A stretch of 40,118 bases of DNA from an uncultured Pelagibacteraceae bacterium (GCA_902539195.1 CACBHZ010000007.1:1-40118), one strand, 5' to 3'. Shown: positions 22,825 to 30,994, numbered from the stretch's first letter. Translations and numbers: made by a program. Notes: a model not told the origin generated them from the letters alone.

Positions 22825-24273
22825 ATGTCTGATTTTTGGAAAAATTACGATTCTAAATCAACTTTTGATGGATATATCAGTAAAGAGAAGAAGTTGAGAA
22901 GTCATGCAAAGATCATTGCAGGCATACTTGAAAAATATGGAAAAAAAAAATTACAAGAAATAGAAAAAAATTGTCAAAGTACAATAAGCGCTAGAGGAAT
23001 AAATTTTAGAGTTTATGCTGCAAACAATAGAGCTGAAGAGAAAAAATGGCCTTTAGACATCATTCCTAGAATTATACCAAAAAGTCAATGGTTAAAGGTT
23101 GCAAAAGGACTTGCACAAAGAGTTAAGGCACTAAATTTATTTATCGATGATGTCTACAATGCAAAAAAAATATTTAAAGACAAAGTAATACCTAAAGAAT
23201 TAATTTTTAATTCTCCTTTATATTTAAAAGAATGTGAAGGTTTCTCCCCAAAACACAAAGCATGGTCAAATATATCTGGTATCGATCTTATAAAAAATAT
23301 TGATGGAGATTTTTTGGTTCTAGAAGATAATTTAAGAGTTCCGTCTGGAGTTTCATATATGCTGGAAAATAGAATGGTTATGAGAGATATTTTTCCAGAA
23401 TTATTTACAAGATATAAGGTCTCATCAGTTCATCAATATGCAAATAAATTATATAATTGTATGACAGAGTGTATTCCAAAGAAGACTAATAACCCGCACA
23501 TGGTTTTATTAACACCTGGTATTTATAATTCAGCTTATTTTGAACATTCCTTTTTAGCGGAACAAATGGGAATAGCATTGGTAGAAGGAAAAGATTTATT
23601 TGTTGAAAACGATCACGTTTATATGAAAACTGTTAAAGGTCCTTTGAAGGTAGATTGTATATACAGAAGAATAGATGATAACTTTATGGATCCAAAAGTT
23701 TTTTTTAAAGGATCCTTATTAGGTGTGCCTGGCGTTTTCAAATGTTGGAGAAAAGGAAATGTTGGAATAATAAATGCTTTGGGAACGGGAGTTGCAGATG
23801 ATAAAGCAGTTTATTCTTATGTTAATAAAATGATAATTTACTATCTAGGAGAACAACCAATTATTGATCAAGTTGAAACTCTTCTTTGTGGGGATAAAAA
23901 AAATAGAGAACACGTTATAGATAATATTTCTAAGTATGTTGTTAAACCCTCAAATGCATCAGGTGGCTACGGAATTATGATTGGTCCAAAAGCCTCTAAA
24001 GCAGAAAAAGAAGAAATGATAAAAAATATCAAAAAAAATCCAAGAAATTACATTGCACAACCATTAGAAATTCTTTCTACTGTTCCCACAATCACACCTG
24101 ATAATATTGAACCAAGACATTTAGATTTAAGACCTTTTATTTTAACAGGTAAAACGACTTATGTTACAACTGGCGGATTAACTAGAGTTGCTTTAAAAAA
24201 AGGCAGCACAATAGTTAACAGTTCTCAAGGTGGTGGATCTAAAGATACTTTGATTGTGGATAGTAGAAATTAA
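22825..24273 (+). CDS. Circularly permuted ATP-grasp peptide ligase-like protein (DUF404/DUF407)
   Basis: 482 residues of the circularly permuted type 2 ATP-grasp family, predicted to form amide bonds between amino acids or peptides. The N-terminal region includes RIIPKSQWLKVAKGLAQRVK and LFIDDVYNAKKIFKDK; the middle has FLVLEDNLRVPSGVSYMLEN and LTPGIYNSAYFEHSFLAEQM; the C-terminal half has VDCIYRRIDDNFMDP, the ATP-site stretch VVKPSNASGGYGIMIGPKA, and LDLRPFILTG followed by GGLTRVAL. Members are typically linked to Anbu, alpha-E and transglutaminase genes. Here only Anbu is adjacent, divergent across 115 bp in which I see no clear promoter. Its TAA shares TTAA with the stop of the nitrilase gene. 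Confidence 0.9.
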   Translation: MSDFWKNYDSKSTFDGYISKEKKLRSHAKIIAGILEKYGKKKLQEIEKNCQSTISARGINFRVYAANNRAEEKKWPLDIIPRIIPKSQWLKVAKGLAQRVKALNLFIDDVYNAKKIFKDKVIPKELIFNSPLYLKECEGFSPKHKAWSNISGIDLIKNIDGDFLVLEDNLRVPSGVSYMLENRMVMRDIFPELFTRYKVSSVHQYANKLYNCMTECIPKKTNNPHMVLLTPGIYNSAYFEHSFLAEQMGIALVEGKDLFVENDHVYMKTVKGPLKVDCIYRRIDDNFMDPKVFFKGSLLGVPGVFKCWRKGNVGIINALGTGVADDKAVYSYVNKMIIYYLGEQPIIDQVETLLCGDKKNREHVIDNISKYVVKPSNASGGYGIMIGPKASKAEKEEMIKNIKKNPRNYIAQPLEILSTVPTITPDNIEPRHLDLRPFILTGKTTYVTTGGLTRVALKKGSTIVNSSQGGGSKDTLIVDSRN

Positions 24274-25055
24274 ATTAGACTTGGTATTATTTTTCTTAAA
24301 TCCATGGAAAGCTTAGGATTAATTTTTGAATATATCACTCCCTTACCTAATTTTTTTAGTGCTAATATTTTTCCATCTGGTGAAATAATAGCCGTATGAC
24401 CAAATGTTTCTCTTTTAGGAGTGTTTCTGCCAGTTTGAGCTGGTGCAAATATATAGCAAAAATTTTCAATCGCTCTTGCTCTTAAAAGTGTTAACCAATG
24501 TTTTTGTCCAGTAAACTTTGTGAAAGCTGAAGGAACAGCAATAAAACTCAAATTTTTTTTTGATAAACTTCTGTAAAGTTCTGGGAATCTTAGATCAAAA
24601 CAGATTGTAAAACCTATTTTACCCCAGGGTAAACTGGCAGATACTAATTTATTTCCTGCTTTAAAAGTTTTGCTTTCTTTATGCTGCTCTTTATTCGGAA
24701 TTTTAACATCAAACATATTAATTTTATCATAATATTTGACAATTTTTCCATTTGGTCCAACGAGTATAGATCTATTTCTGAGTTTGTTTTTAACCTTAAC
24801 GCAAATTGATCCGAGTAAAATCCATTTCTTATATTTTTTAGAAACTTCTTTAATTTTCTTCAAAATTGGATCTTTATTCATTTCAAATGAATATTTAAAA
24901 AGTGTTTCTCTACTACTAGACATCAAAGAAGAAGTTTCAGGTGTAATAATTAAATCGGATTTATTTTTTATAGCTTGATTTACATATTTAAGAATATCTT
25001 TAAAATTATTTTCATAATTTTCTCCACTAGATAATTGTATGCATGCTATTTTCAT
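24270..25055 (-). CDS. Nitrilase-superfamily amidase, Nit1-like (deaminated glutathione amidase type)
   Basis: 261 residues with the complete catalytic triad of the superfamily: Glu40 in IITPETSS, Lys111 in YYDKINMFDV and Cys152 in TICFDLRFPELYR. The last motif and the DKINMFDV segment are typical of Nit1, which hydrolyses the side product deaminated glutathione to alpha-ketoglutarate and cysteinylglycine; other C-N hydrolases of this branch remain possible. It overlaps the upstream ABC permease gene by 4 bp (ATGA), so it is cotranscribed with the amino acid uptake genes. Confidence 0.88.
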   Translation of the reverse strand: MKIACIQLSSGENYENNFKDILKYVNQAIKNKSDLIITPETSSLMSSSRETLFKYSFEMNKDPILKKIKEVSKKYKKWILLGSICVKVKNKLRNRSILVGPNGKIVKYYDKINMFDVKIPNKEQHKESKTFKAGNKLVSASLPWGKIGFTICFDLRFPELYRSLSKKNLSFIAVPSAFTKFTGQKHWLTLLRARAIENFCYIFAPAQTGRNTPKRETFGHTAIISPDGKILALKKLGKGVIYSKINPKLSMDLRKIIPSLI

Positions 25056-25729
25056 GTTTGAAACCCATATTTTTTTTCTAAATATTTAATTACATTATGA
25101 ATTATAAAAGTCATAAACAAGTAAATACCTCCTGCAACGATAAATACTTCAACAGGTTTAAATGTAGTCGAAATTATATATTTAGCTACACCAGTTAAGT
25201 CCATTAAAGTAACAGTGCTTGCTAGAGATGTGCCTTTAAGCATTAAAATAATTTCATTACCATAAGCTGGTAAAGATTGTTTAATTGCAATAGGAATTTG
25301 TATTTTTGTAAAAATAATTTTGGAAGGTATACCTAGGCTTCTTCCAGCTTCTAAATATCCTGGTTTTATAGTTTGAAAAGCTGATCTCAATATTTCTGAT
25401 GTATATGCGCCAGTATTTAATGAAAATGCTATTATCGCACACCAATATGGTTCTTTTAAAACTACCCATAAAAAGGTTGTTCTTAAATATTCAATTTGAC
25501 CTAATCCAAAATATATTATGAATATTTGAACCAATAAAGGTGTTCCTCTAAAAATATATGAATACCCATAAGCAAATTTATTAATCAACTTATTGTTATT
25601 CATTCTCAAGATTGCAAAACCTAATCCAATAAAAAGACCAAGAATTAGAGATACAGATAGTAGTTTAAGAGTAATCAAAGTTGCATTTAACAACTTTGGA
25701 AAACTACTAATCATTAATTCAATATCCAT
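25052..25729 (-). CDS. Polar amino acid ABC transporter permease (HisM/ArtM-like)
   Basis: 225 residues with five hydrophobic segments. It shows the binding-protein-dependent transport signature: YIFRGTPLLVQIFIIYFGLG near 55-75, FSLNTGAYTSEILRSAFQTI, and the EAA loop GYLEAGRSLGIPSKIIFTKI that docks the ATPase. It pairs with the adjacent permease to form the membrane channel for basic or polar amino acids. 1-nt overlap with the upstream permease (TAATG) and 4-bp overlap with the nitrilase gene. No ATPase gene is in the run. Confidence 0.92.
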   Translation of the reverse strand: MDIELMISSFPKLLNATLITLKLLSVSLILGLFIGLGFAILRMNNNKLINKFAYGYSYIFRGTPLLVQIFIIYFGLGQIEYLRTTFLWVVLKEPYWCAIIAFSLNTGAYTSEILRSAFQTIKPGYLEAGRSLGIPSKIIFTKIQIPIAIKQSLPAYGNEIILMLKGTSLASTVTLMDLTGVAKYIISTTFKPVEVFIVAGGIYLFMTFIIHNVIKYLEKKYGFQT

Positions 25730-26421
25730 TAATAACCTTTGCTATATTTTATTTCTAATCTATTTAATAATTGCATACTTAAAAATGTAAGCATTAAGTA
25801 TAGAACTGCTGCAAATGAGTAAAAAAATAATGGATCTCTAGTTGAACCAGATGCAATATAAGATTGTCTCATTATTTCAACTAAACCAGTTACAGAAATA
25901 AGTGAAGTATCTTTTAATGTAATTTGCCAAACATTACTTAAGTTTGGAATTGCTAATCTTAGCATTTGAGGCAAAATAATTTTAAAGAAGTAAATATATT
26001 TATTAAAACCTAAAACTTTTGCAGCTTCAAATTGACCTTTATCAATTGATTGTAGGGCTCCTCTAAATACTTCAGTTGAATATGCTCCCGATATTATCCC
26101 TATTGAAAATGAACCAGTTAAAAAAGCATTAATTTCGATGTAATCATTATAACCAAATATTGAAGCAACAAACATAATTGCTCCACTTCCACCAAAGAAA
26201 AATAAATAAATTACAAGAAGTTCTGGTACACCTCTAATAACTGTAGTGTACGCATTACCAATAGAATTAAGAAATTTATTATTAGATAATTTTAATGGAG
26301 TAAATAAAGCGGCAAATATAAAGCCAATTATCATTGCGGTTATAGAGACCGCAATTGTCATTAAGGTTGCAAAGAATAACTCGTCTCCCCAACCTTTGTC
26401 GCCAAAATATAGAAGTTCCAT
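25729..26421 (-). CDS. Polar amino acid ABC transporter permease (HisQ/ArtQ-like)
   Basis: 230 residues with about five hydrophobic segments. The family signature is in TTVIRGVPELLVIYLFFFGG near 60-80, FSIGIISGAYSTEVFRGALQ, and the EAA loop GQFEAAKVLGFNKYIYFFKI, followed by LPQMLRLAIPNLSNVWQ. It forms a heterodimeric channel with the next permease. It lies downstream of the binding-protein gene, separated from it by a perfect hairpin, and has no clear SD. Confidence 0.92.
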   Translation of the reverse strand: MELLYFGDKGWGDELFFATLMTIAVSITAMIIGFIFAALFTPLKLSNNKFLNSIGNAYTTVIRGVPELLVIYLFFFGGSGAIMFVASIFGYNDYIEINAFLTGSFSIGIISGAYSTEVFRGALQSIDKGQFEAAKVLGFNKYIYFFKIILPQMLRLAIPNLSNVWQITLKDTSLISVTGLVEIMRQSYIASGSTRDPLFFYSFAAVLYLMLTFLSMQLLNRLEIKYSKGY

Positions 26422-26427
26422 AATATA

Positions 26428-26447
26428 GGTGGCTAACTATAGCCACC
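26428..26447 (-). promoter_or_regulatory. Perfect hairpin between amino acid binding-protein and permease genes
   Basis: GGTGGCTA (26447-26440 on the minus strand) pairs with TAGCCACC (26435-26428): an 8-bp GC-rich stem with a 4-nt loop, ending 6 nt before the permease ATG. No T-run follows, so it is more likely an mRNA-stabilising or partial-processing hairpin than a terminator. It would favour higher expression of the binding protein than of the permeases. Confidence 0.7.
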
Positions 26448-26460
26448 CATAAATAATTTA

Positions 26461-27288
26461 TTACATAGAAGCGTCAAAACCAAAATGTTTTATAGCAAGC
26501 TTACTTATAATGCCATCATCTCTAGCTTTATCAATTGCTGCATTAAAATCATTTAAAAGTTTAGAGTCACCTTTTCTAATACCTACGCCAACACCATTAC
26601 CAAAATCTCCACCTGCAAATGTTGGTCCAGTTAATACAACTCCTTTACCAGATTTTTCTGCATAATCTGTAAACGCAACTGCTGCTGCTAGTGCTGCATC
26701 TATTCTACCAGCAGATAAATCTAAGTTTACTTCATCTTGAGTTTTGTAAGTTCTTATTTTTACATTACCCATTAAACCAGACTCTAAGAAGTTCTGGTGA
26801 ATTGTTGCTGTTTGTACGCCAATAGTTTTACCTTTAAATGCTTTTGTCAAAACATCTAGTGTTGCTTGTTCATCAGCGCTTACATCAGATAAATTTATAG
26901 CTGACATTGTTTTAAGGCCTTCGTTTTTCGATCCTTTCATAACAGCTAGTGATGCAACTTCATCAGCATAACCTTGAGAAAAGTTTATTGTTTTCATTCT
27001 CTCGCCAGTTATTGACATTCCAGCCATGATGGCATCAAATTTTCTTGAGACTAAAGCTGGTATCATTCCATCCCAGTCTTGCTCAACAATAGTACAATCA
27101 TGATTCATTATTTTACATAATTCATTTGCTAATTCGACTTCAAAGCCAATCAAATTTCCTGCTGAGTCTTTAGAATTCCAAGGTGGATAAGCACCTTCAG
27201 TTCCAATTTTAATTTGATCTGCAATTGAAGAAATTGTTAGGAATGATGATATTAAAATACCAAGTCCTAATACTTTTAATTTTTTCAT
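26461..27288 (-). CDS. Amino acid ABC transporter substrate-binding protein (lysine/arginine/ornithine type)
   Basis: The periplasmic receptor of the polar amino acid ABC importer. 275 residues. Signal peptide MKKLKVLGLGILISSFLTISSIA. The mature part begins DQIKIGTEGAYPPWNSKDSAG and has FEVELANELCKIM, QDWDGMIPALVSRKFDAIMA, MSITGERMKTINFS and GKTIGVQTATIHQNFL, the classic order for basic-amino-acid receptors of the SBP_bac_3 family. A strong SD, GGAGG, is 8 nt before the ATG. It lies 60 bp downstream of the SpeD-SpeE gene on the same strand and probably has its own promoter, which I could not define. The ligand may be arginine, lysine, ornithine or octopine-like. Confidence 0.93.
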   Translation of the reverse strand: MKKLKVLGLGILISSFLTISSIADQIKIGTEGAYPPWNSKDSAGNLIGFEVELANELCKIMNHDCTIVEQDWDGMIPALVSRKFDAIMAGMSITGERMKTINFSQGYADEVASLAVMKGSKNEGLKTMSAINLSDVSADEQATLDVLTKAFKGKTIGVQTATIHQNFLESGLMGNVKIRTYKTQDEVNLDLSAGRIDAALAAAVAFTDYAEKSGKGVVLTGPTFAGGDFGNGVGVGIRKGDSKLLNDFNAAIDKARDDGIISKLAIKHFGFDASM

Positions 27289-27348
27289 TTTTTTTCCTCC
27301 AAAAATTTTAAGGATTATTTCATAAATTTATTGATTTAAAAAGAAAAA

Positions 27349-28389
27349 TTAATGATTTATTGATGAGGAAAAATTCCAAGAGCAATCAAAGCTTGGTATA
27401 TAAACTCTTGAAAGTTTTGTATTTCCAAAATTTTTGTTAAAAACATTTAACCAATTTTCGACTTGTTTTGGTTTTTTGTCTTGGCTTCCAACTTGAGCAG
27501 TAATTACACCTTTAGGTTTTAATATTCTTTCTAAAGATGACATATTTTTTGCAGCCAAATCTATACAAAATTGATCATCGTTAAGATCAACAAAGATTTG
27601 ATCATAGGTATTATCTTTGACTGATTTTATGCTCTCAAATGCATCACCCCAAACACATTTAACTGAATTTTTTTCTGTAGCCTTTTCTCCTATCTTGCTT
27701 AAATGTTTATCACACACATCAACAACCTCAGGATCTAATTCATACCAATCTATAAATCCGAAATTTTGTGAAATACATTCTCTTGCTACACCACCGTCAC
27801 CTCCACCAATAATTGCAGCTTTCTCTTTATTTGAATTTAAATTAAGACCAGAATTTACAAAGGTTGAGCTATATAAATGCTCATCACTCTCAGCAACTTG
27901 TATCTCATTATCAATAAATAAAGCTTTTCCAAACTGTTCTAAATCTAATATTTCAATATATTGTCCTACTTTAGATTTAAAATTTTCTAATACTTTATTT
28001 ACAACATAAGATTTTTTTAATCCTGGTGAACTATAGTTATCATGATATAGATCAATCGTATCTCTGTTAAATTCCTTAATAATGATTTGTTTGTGTTCTA
28101 TTTCTTCTTTAATTACTTTAAGAGCAACTGATGGTGAAACTTTACCACAAGTGAAAAAATCAAAGCTTATAATTTCATTTTCTGGGAAAGTATGAAAGCT
28201 TATATGGCTTTCTGCTAACAGAGCTACCAATGTAAAACCTTGAGGCTCAAATTTATATTTTGAAATCTTTAAAACTGTTACTTTTGCTAATTTTGCAATT
28301 TTATAAACTAACTTTTCATAAAATGAGGGATCATATTCTTTTTTGGTTCCAATGATATCTAGAGTTATATGTTCACCAACTTTTGTCAC
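27349..28389 (-). CDS. speDE: Fused S-adenosylmethionine decarboxylase / spermidine synthase-like protein
   Basis: 346 residues in two domains. Residues 1-115 are a bacterial-type AdoMet decarboxylase: the self-cleavage site Glu60-Ser61 in LLAESHISFHTFPE, His66, and Cys81 in FFTCGKVSP, matching the catalytic Ser, His and Cys of small bacterial SpeD. Residues 120-346 are an aminopropyltransferase: IEILDLEQFGKALFIDNEIQ, ESDEHLYSS, the AdoMet-loop IGGGDGGVARE and YELDPEVVDVCDKHL. The usual DSSDP-type catalytic loop is replaced by FVDLNDDQFCIDL. One protein would thus make decarboxylated AdoMet and use it to extend putrescine or another amine, releasing methylthioadenosine. It follows the aldolase by 3 nt in the MTA-salvage operon. 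Confidence 0.92.
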   Translation of the reverse strand: MTKVGEHITLDIIGTKKEYDPSFYEKLVYKIAKLAKVTVLKISKYKFEPQGFTLVALLAESHISFHTFPENEIISFDFFTCGKVSPSVALKVIKEEIEHKQIIIKEFNRDTIDLYHDNYSSPGLKKSYVVNKVLENFKSKVGQYIEILDLEQFGKALFIDNEIQVAESDEHLYSSTFVNSGLNLNSNKEKAAIIGGGDGGVARECISQNFGFIDWYELDPEVVDVCDKHLSKIGEKATEKNSVKCVWGDAFESIKSVKDNTYDQIFVDLNDDQFCIDLAAKNMSSLERILKPKGVITAQVGSQDKKPKQVENWLNVFNKNFGNTKLSRVYIPSFDCSWNFSSSINH

Positions 28390-28392
28390 TTA

Positions 28393-29037
28393 TTAACCTC
28401 TTTTATAATTTTTAGCTTTTTTTAAAACTTTATCCATTTCATTTATAGAAAGAATTTTTGGCTTTCCAAGCTTAAGAGCGGTTATATACTGTAAACTCAA
28501 ATTTTCAACTTCTTGTGCCAATTCAAAAGCATTAGGTAAATTTTTATCAAATGCAATCTGACCGTGATTTGCAATCAAGCAGGCTTTTCTATTATTCAAA
28601 GCTTTTAAAATGTTTTTTGAAAGCTCTCTTGTTCCATAAGTTGCGTATTTCGCACATTTAATATCATTACCTCCCGCGAGTGCAACCATGTAATGAAAAG
28701 CTGGAATAGGTTTTTTGTGAACAGATAGAGCTGTTGCATTAGTTGAATGTGTATGAACTATTGCTTGAGCATCTTTCTTTTTGATATAAATATCTTGATG
28801 AAATCTCCATTCTGACGAAGGTTTATATTTTTTTTCATATTTTCCATCTAGACTAACAAACACTATATCTTTTACTTTTAGTGATGAGTATTTTTTTCCT
28901 GAAGGGGTAATAAGAAAACCATTGTTATGTCTGACTGATATATTGCCGGATCTTAAAGCTGATAATTTTTTGTCATTAAGCATTTTTGAAAACTTAATAA
29001 CATCATTTTTCTTTTTATTAGTTTTTGAAGAGACCAT
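28393..29037 (-). CDS. Class II aldolase, FucA-like; probable methylthioribulose-1-phosphate aldolase
   Basis: 214 residues of the class II aldolase/adducin family. It reads very like L-fuculose-1-phosphate aldolase: SGNISVRHNNGFLITPSGKK, then PSSEWRFHQDIY with the catalytic Glu, VHTHSTNATALS with two zinc-ligand His, PAFHYMVALAGGNDIKCAKY, YGTRELS and NHGQIAF with the third zinc His. MtnB dehydratase belongs to the same family but lacks the FucA-like central block. Between mtnA and the SpeD-SpeE gene, the best guess is the aldolase of the DHAP shunt, splitting 5-methylthioribulose-1-phosphate to DHAP and methylthioacetaldehyde. The start codon lies inside the 3' end of mtnA (20-bp overlap). 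Confidence 0.87.
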   Translation of the reverse strand: MVSSKTNKKKNDVIKFSKMLNDKKLSALRSGNISVRHNNGFLITPSGKKYSSLKVKDIVFVSLDGKYEKKYKPSSEWRFHQDIYIKKKDAQAIVHTHSTNATALSVHKKPIPAFHYMVALAGGNDIKCAKYATYGTRELSKNILKALNNRKACLIANHGQIAFDKNLPNAFELAQEVENLSLQYITALKLGKPKILSINEMDKVLKKAKNYKRG

Positions 29038-30097
29038 TTAAACCTTCAGTAGAGGCTTCGCATATTCCTTTTTCTGTTATTAATGCTGTAACATATTTAG
29101 CTGGAGTTACATCAAAAGCCAAATTTAATGATTTACTTTTCTCTGGATAAATTAAAACTTTATCAACTTTATTATCTTTGTTAATTCCATCCACATGAGA
29201 AAGTTCTTTTGGATCTCTTTCTTCAATTGGAATATCTTTGGAGTTTTTTAAATTCCAATCTATCGTTGAACTTGGTAAAGCAACATAAAAAGGAACATTA
29301 TTATCATGAGCTGCAAGAGCTTTTAAATATGTACCAATTTTATTGCACACATCTCCGTTAGATAATGTTCTATCTGTTCCAACGATACACATATCAACCT
29401 GTCCTCTTTGCATTAATATTCCACCTGTATTATCTGCTATAATTGTATTCGGAATTTCTTCTTCATTAAGTTCATATGATGTAAGGTTTGCTCCTTGATT
29501 TCTTGGTCTAGTTTCATCTACCCAAACATGTATTGGTATTCCTTTTTTATGCGCATGATAAATAGGAGAAGTTGCTGTTCCCCAATCTATTGTAGCTAAC
29601 CAACCTGCATTACAATGTGTGAGAATATTTACAGTATCTTTTTTTTTATTATATATATCCTCAATAATATTTAATCCATTTTTACCAATACTTTCACAAA
29701 ATGCCTCATCTTCTTTACAAATTTCTTTAGCTTCATTGAGTGCAACATTAAATAAATTTCCAGGTTCAACAAATGATAATTTGTTATTCATTCTATGAAC
29801 TGCCCATTGAAGATTTATAGCCGTCGGTCTGGAAGCAACTAATTCCTCTGAACTTTTTTTTATAAAATCTAAACTGTTATTTTCTTTTATAGCTAAAACT
29901 AAGCCAAATGCAGCAGTGCCTCCGATTAATGGTGCCCCCCTAACTTCCATTATTTTGATAGCATTTATCGCGTCTTTAACTGAACTTAATTCTTTTATTA
30001 TAAATTTATGTGGAAGCTTTGTTTGATCTATTATTTTTACAACTTGTTTTTTTTCATCAAACCAAATTGTTTTATAATCAACACCATTAATTTTCAT
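29018..30097 (-). CDS. mtnA: S-methyl-5-thioribose-1-phosphate isomerase
   Basis: Converts methylthioribose-1-phosphate to methylthioribulose-1-phosphate in MTA salvage. 359 residues, usual length. Landmarks: KIMEVRGAPLIGGTAAFGLV (48-67), RPTAINLQWAV (90-100), the catalytic Cys162 in ILTHCNAGWLATIDWGTA, VWVDETRPRNQGANLTSYEL and the catalytic Asp242 in CIVGTDRTLSNGDVCNKIG. It is distinguished from the related eIF2B subunits by both catalytic residues being present. Overlaps mtnP by 4 bp upstream and the aldolase gene by 20 bp downstream. Second gene of mtnP-mtnA-aldolase-speDE. Confidence 0.96.
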   Translation of the reverse strand: MKINGVDYKTIWFDEKKQVVKIIDQTKLPHKFIIKELSSVKDAINAIKIMEVRGAPLIGGTAAFGLVLAIKENNSLDFIKKSSEELVASRPTAINLQWAVHRMNNKLSFVEPGNLFNVALNEAKEICKEDEAFCESIGKNGLNIIEDIYNKKKDTVNILTHCNAGWLATIDWGTATSPIYHAHKKGIPIHVWVDETRPRNQGANLTSYELNEEEIPNTIIADNTGGILMQRGQVDMCIVGTDRTLSNGDVCNKIGTYLKALAAHDNNVPFYVALPSSTIDWNLKNSKDIPIEERDPKELSHVDGINKDNKVDKVLIYPEKSKSLNLAFDVTPAKYVTALITEKGICEASTEGLNGLFKN

Positions 30098-30966
30098 TTA
30101 TTAAGAACTCTTTCTGCAATTGTTTTTAATTTATCTTTAGTTTTTTGAGTTCTTTTTTCTGGAGCTGTAATTATTGCTACATCTAAACAATTATTAGTTG
30201 GATCATTTGGATCAATGTGATTTTCAAAGTTCTCTATCAAATTTTTAATCATATTTTTAGCTTTTGCTGCATTATCTAAAAGTACTTTAATAACTTGTTG
30301 AACATCAACATTTTCATGATCTGGATGCCAGCAATCATAATCTGTTACCATCGATACTGAAGCATATCTAATTTCAGCTTCTCTTGCCAGCTTAGCTTCT
30401 GGCATATTTGTCATTCCAATAACATCTGCTTTCCAAGATCTATATAGATTTGACTCTGCTAATGTGGAGAATTGTGGGCCTTCCATTACAACATAAGTTC
30501 CACCTCTTTGATAAGGTATATTTTCTTTTTTAATGGCATCTTCGCAAGCATTCATCAGCCCACTTGAAGTTGGGTGCGCCATTGATACATGCGCAACAAT
30601 TTCATCATCAAAAAAAGATTTGTTTCTTGCAAAAGTTCTATCAATGAACTGATCAACGATAACAAATTTACCTGGGGGCAAATCTTCTTTTAAAGATCCA
30701 ACGGCTGAAACAGAAACTATGTCTGTGATACCTAGTTGTTTAAGGGCATCAATATTTGCTCTAAAATTTATTTTTGATGGAGAAATAAAATGACCTTTTC
30801 CATGTCTTGGTAGAAAATAAATTTCTTTATTATTATATTTGGCCTTTAATATTAAGTCTGAGGGTTTTCCCCATGGAGTATTTATATCGAGTGTCTCTCT
30901 ATCTTTAAACTCCTCAACATCATATAGCCCACTTCCACCAATAATTGCTAATTTATTATTTGCCAT
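30094..30966 (-). CDS. mtnP: S-methyl-5'-thioadenosine phosphorylase
   Basis: Phosphorolysis of MTA to adenine and methylthioribose-1-phosphate. 290 residues, typical of the trimeric MTAP/PNP family. Landmarks: LAIIGGSGLYDVEEF with the phosphate loop (6-20), YFLPRHGKGHFISPSKINFR (50-69), SVSAVGSL, YVVMEGPQFSTLAESNLYRS, DVIGMTNMPEAKLAREAEIR with the ribose-site Met and the purine-side Thr, and SMVTDYDCWHP with the adenine-binding Asp. 6-oxopurine-specific PNPs carry Asn where this has the second Asp, so adenine specificity is favoured. It is divergent from apt, which uses its product; the two share overlapping -10 boxes. Confidence 0.95.
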   Translation of the reverse strand: MANNKLAIIGGSGLYDVEEFKDRETLDINTPWGKPSDLILKAKYNNKEIYFLPRHGKGHFISPSKINFRANIDALKQLGITDIVSVSAVGSLKEDLPPGKFVIVDQFIDRTFARNKSFFDDEIVAHVSMAHPTSSGLMNACEDAIKKENIPYQRGGTYVVMEGPQFSTLAESNLYRSWKADVIGMTNMPEAKLAREAEIRYASVSMVTDYDCWHPDHENVDVQQVIKVLLDNAAKAKNMIKNLIENFENHIDPNDPTNNCLDVAIITAPEKRTQKTKDKLKTIAERVLNK

Positions 30967-30978
30967 AATACATTTTAG

Positions 30979-30986
30979 ATTATAAT
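30979..30986. promoter_or_regulatory. Shared back-to-back -10 boxes for mtnP and apt
   Basis: The palindromic ATTATAAT contains a perfect TATAAT on the plus strand (30981-30986, toward apt) and one on the minus strand (30984-30979, toward mtnP). The -35 regions are poor on both sides (TTTGCC at spacer 16 for apt). The transcripts would begin about 2 nt before the apt ATG and about 6 nt before the mtnP ATG, that is, almost leaderless. No SD is present for apt or mtnP. Confidence 0.45.
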
Positions 30987-30994
30987 TAAGTTTT

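Noticed and set aside
28393-29037. MtnB, methylthioribulose-1-phosphate dehydratase
   Set aside because: Same superfamily and right context, but the block with PSSEWRFH, GGNDIKC and YGTRELS is FucA-like and no mtnC, mtnD or mtnK is near.
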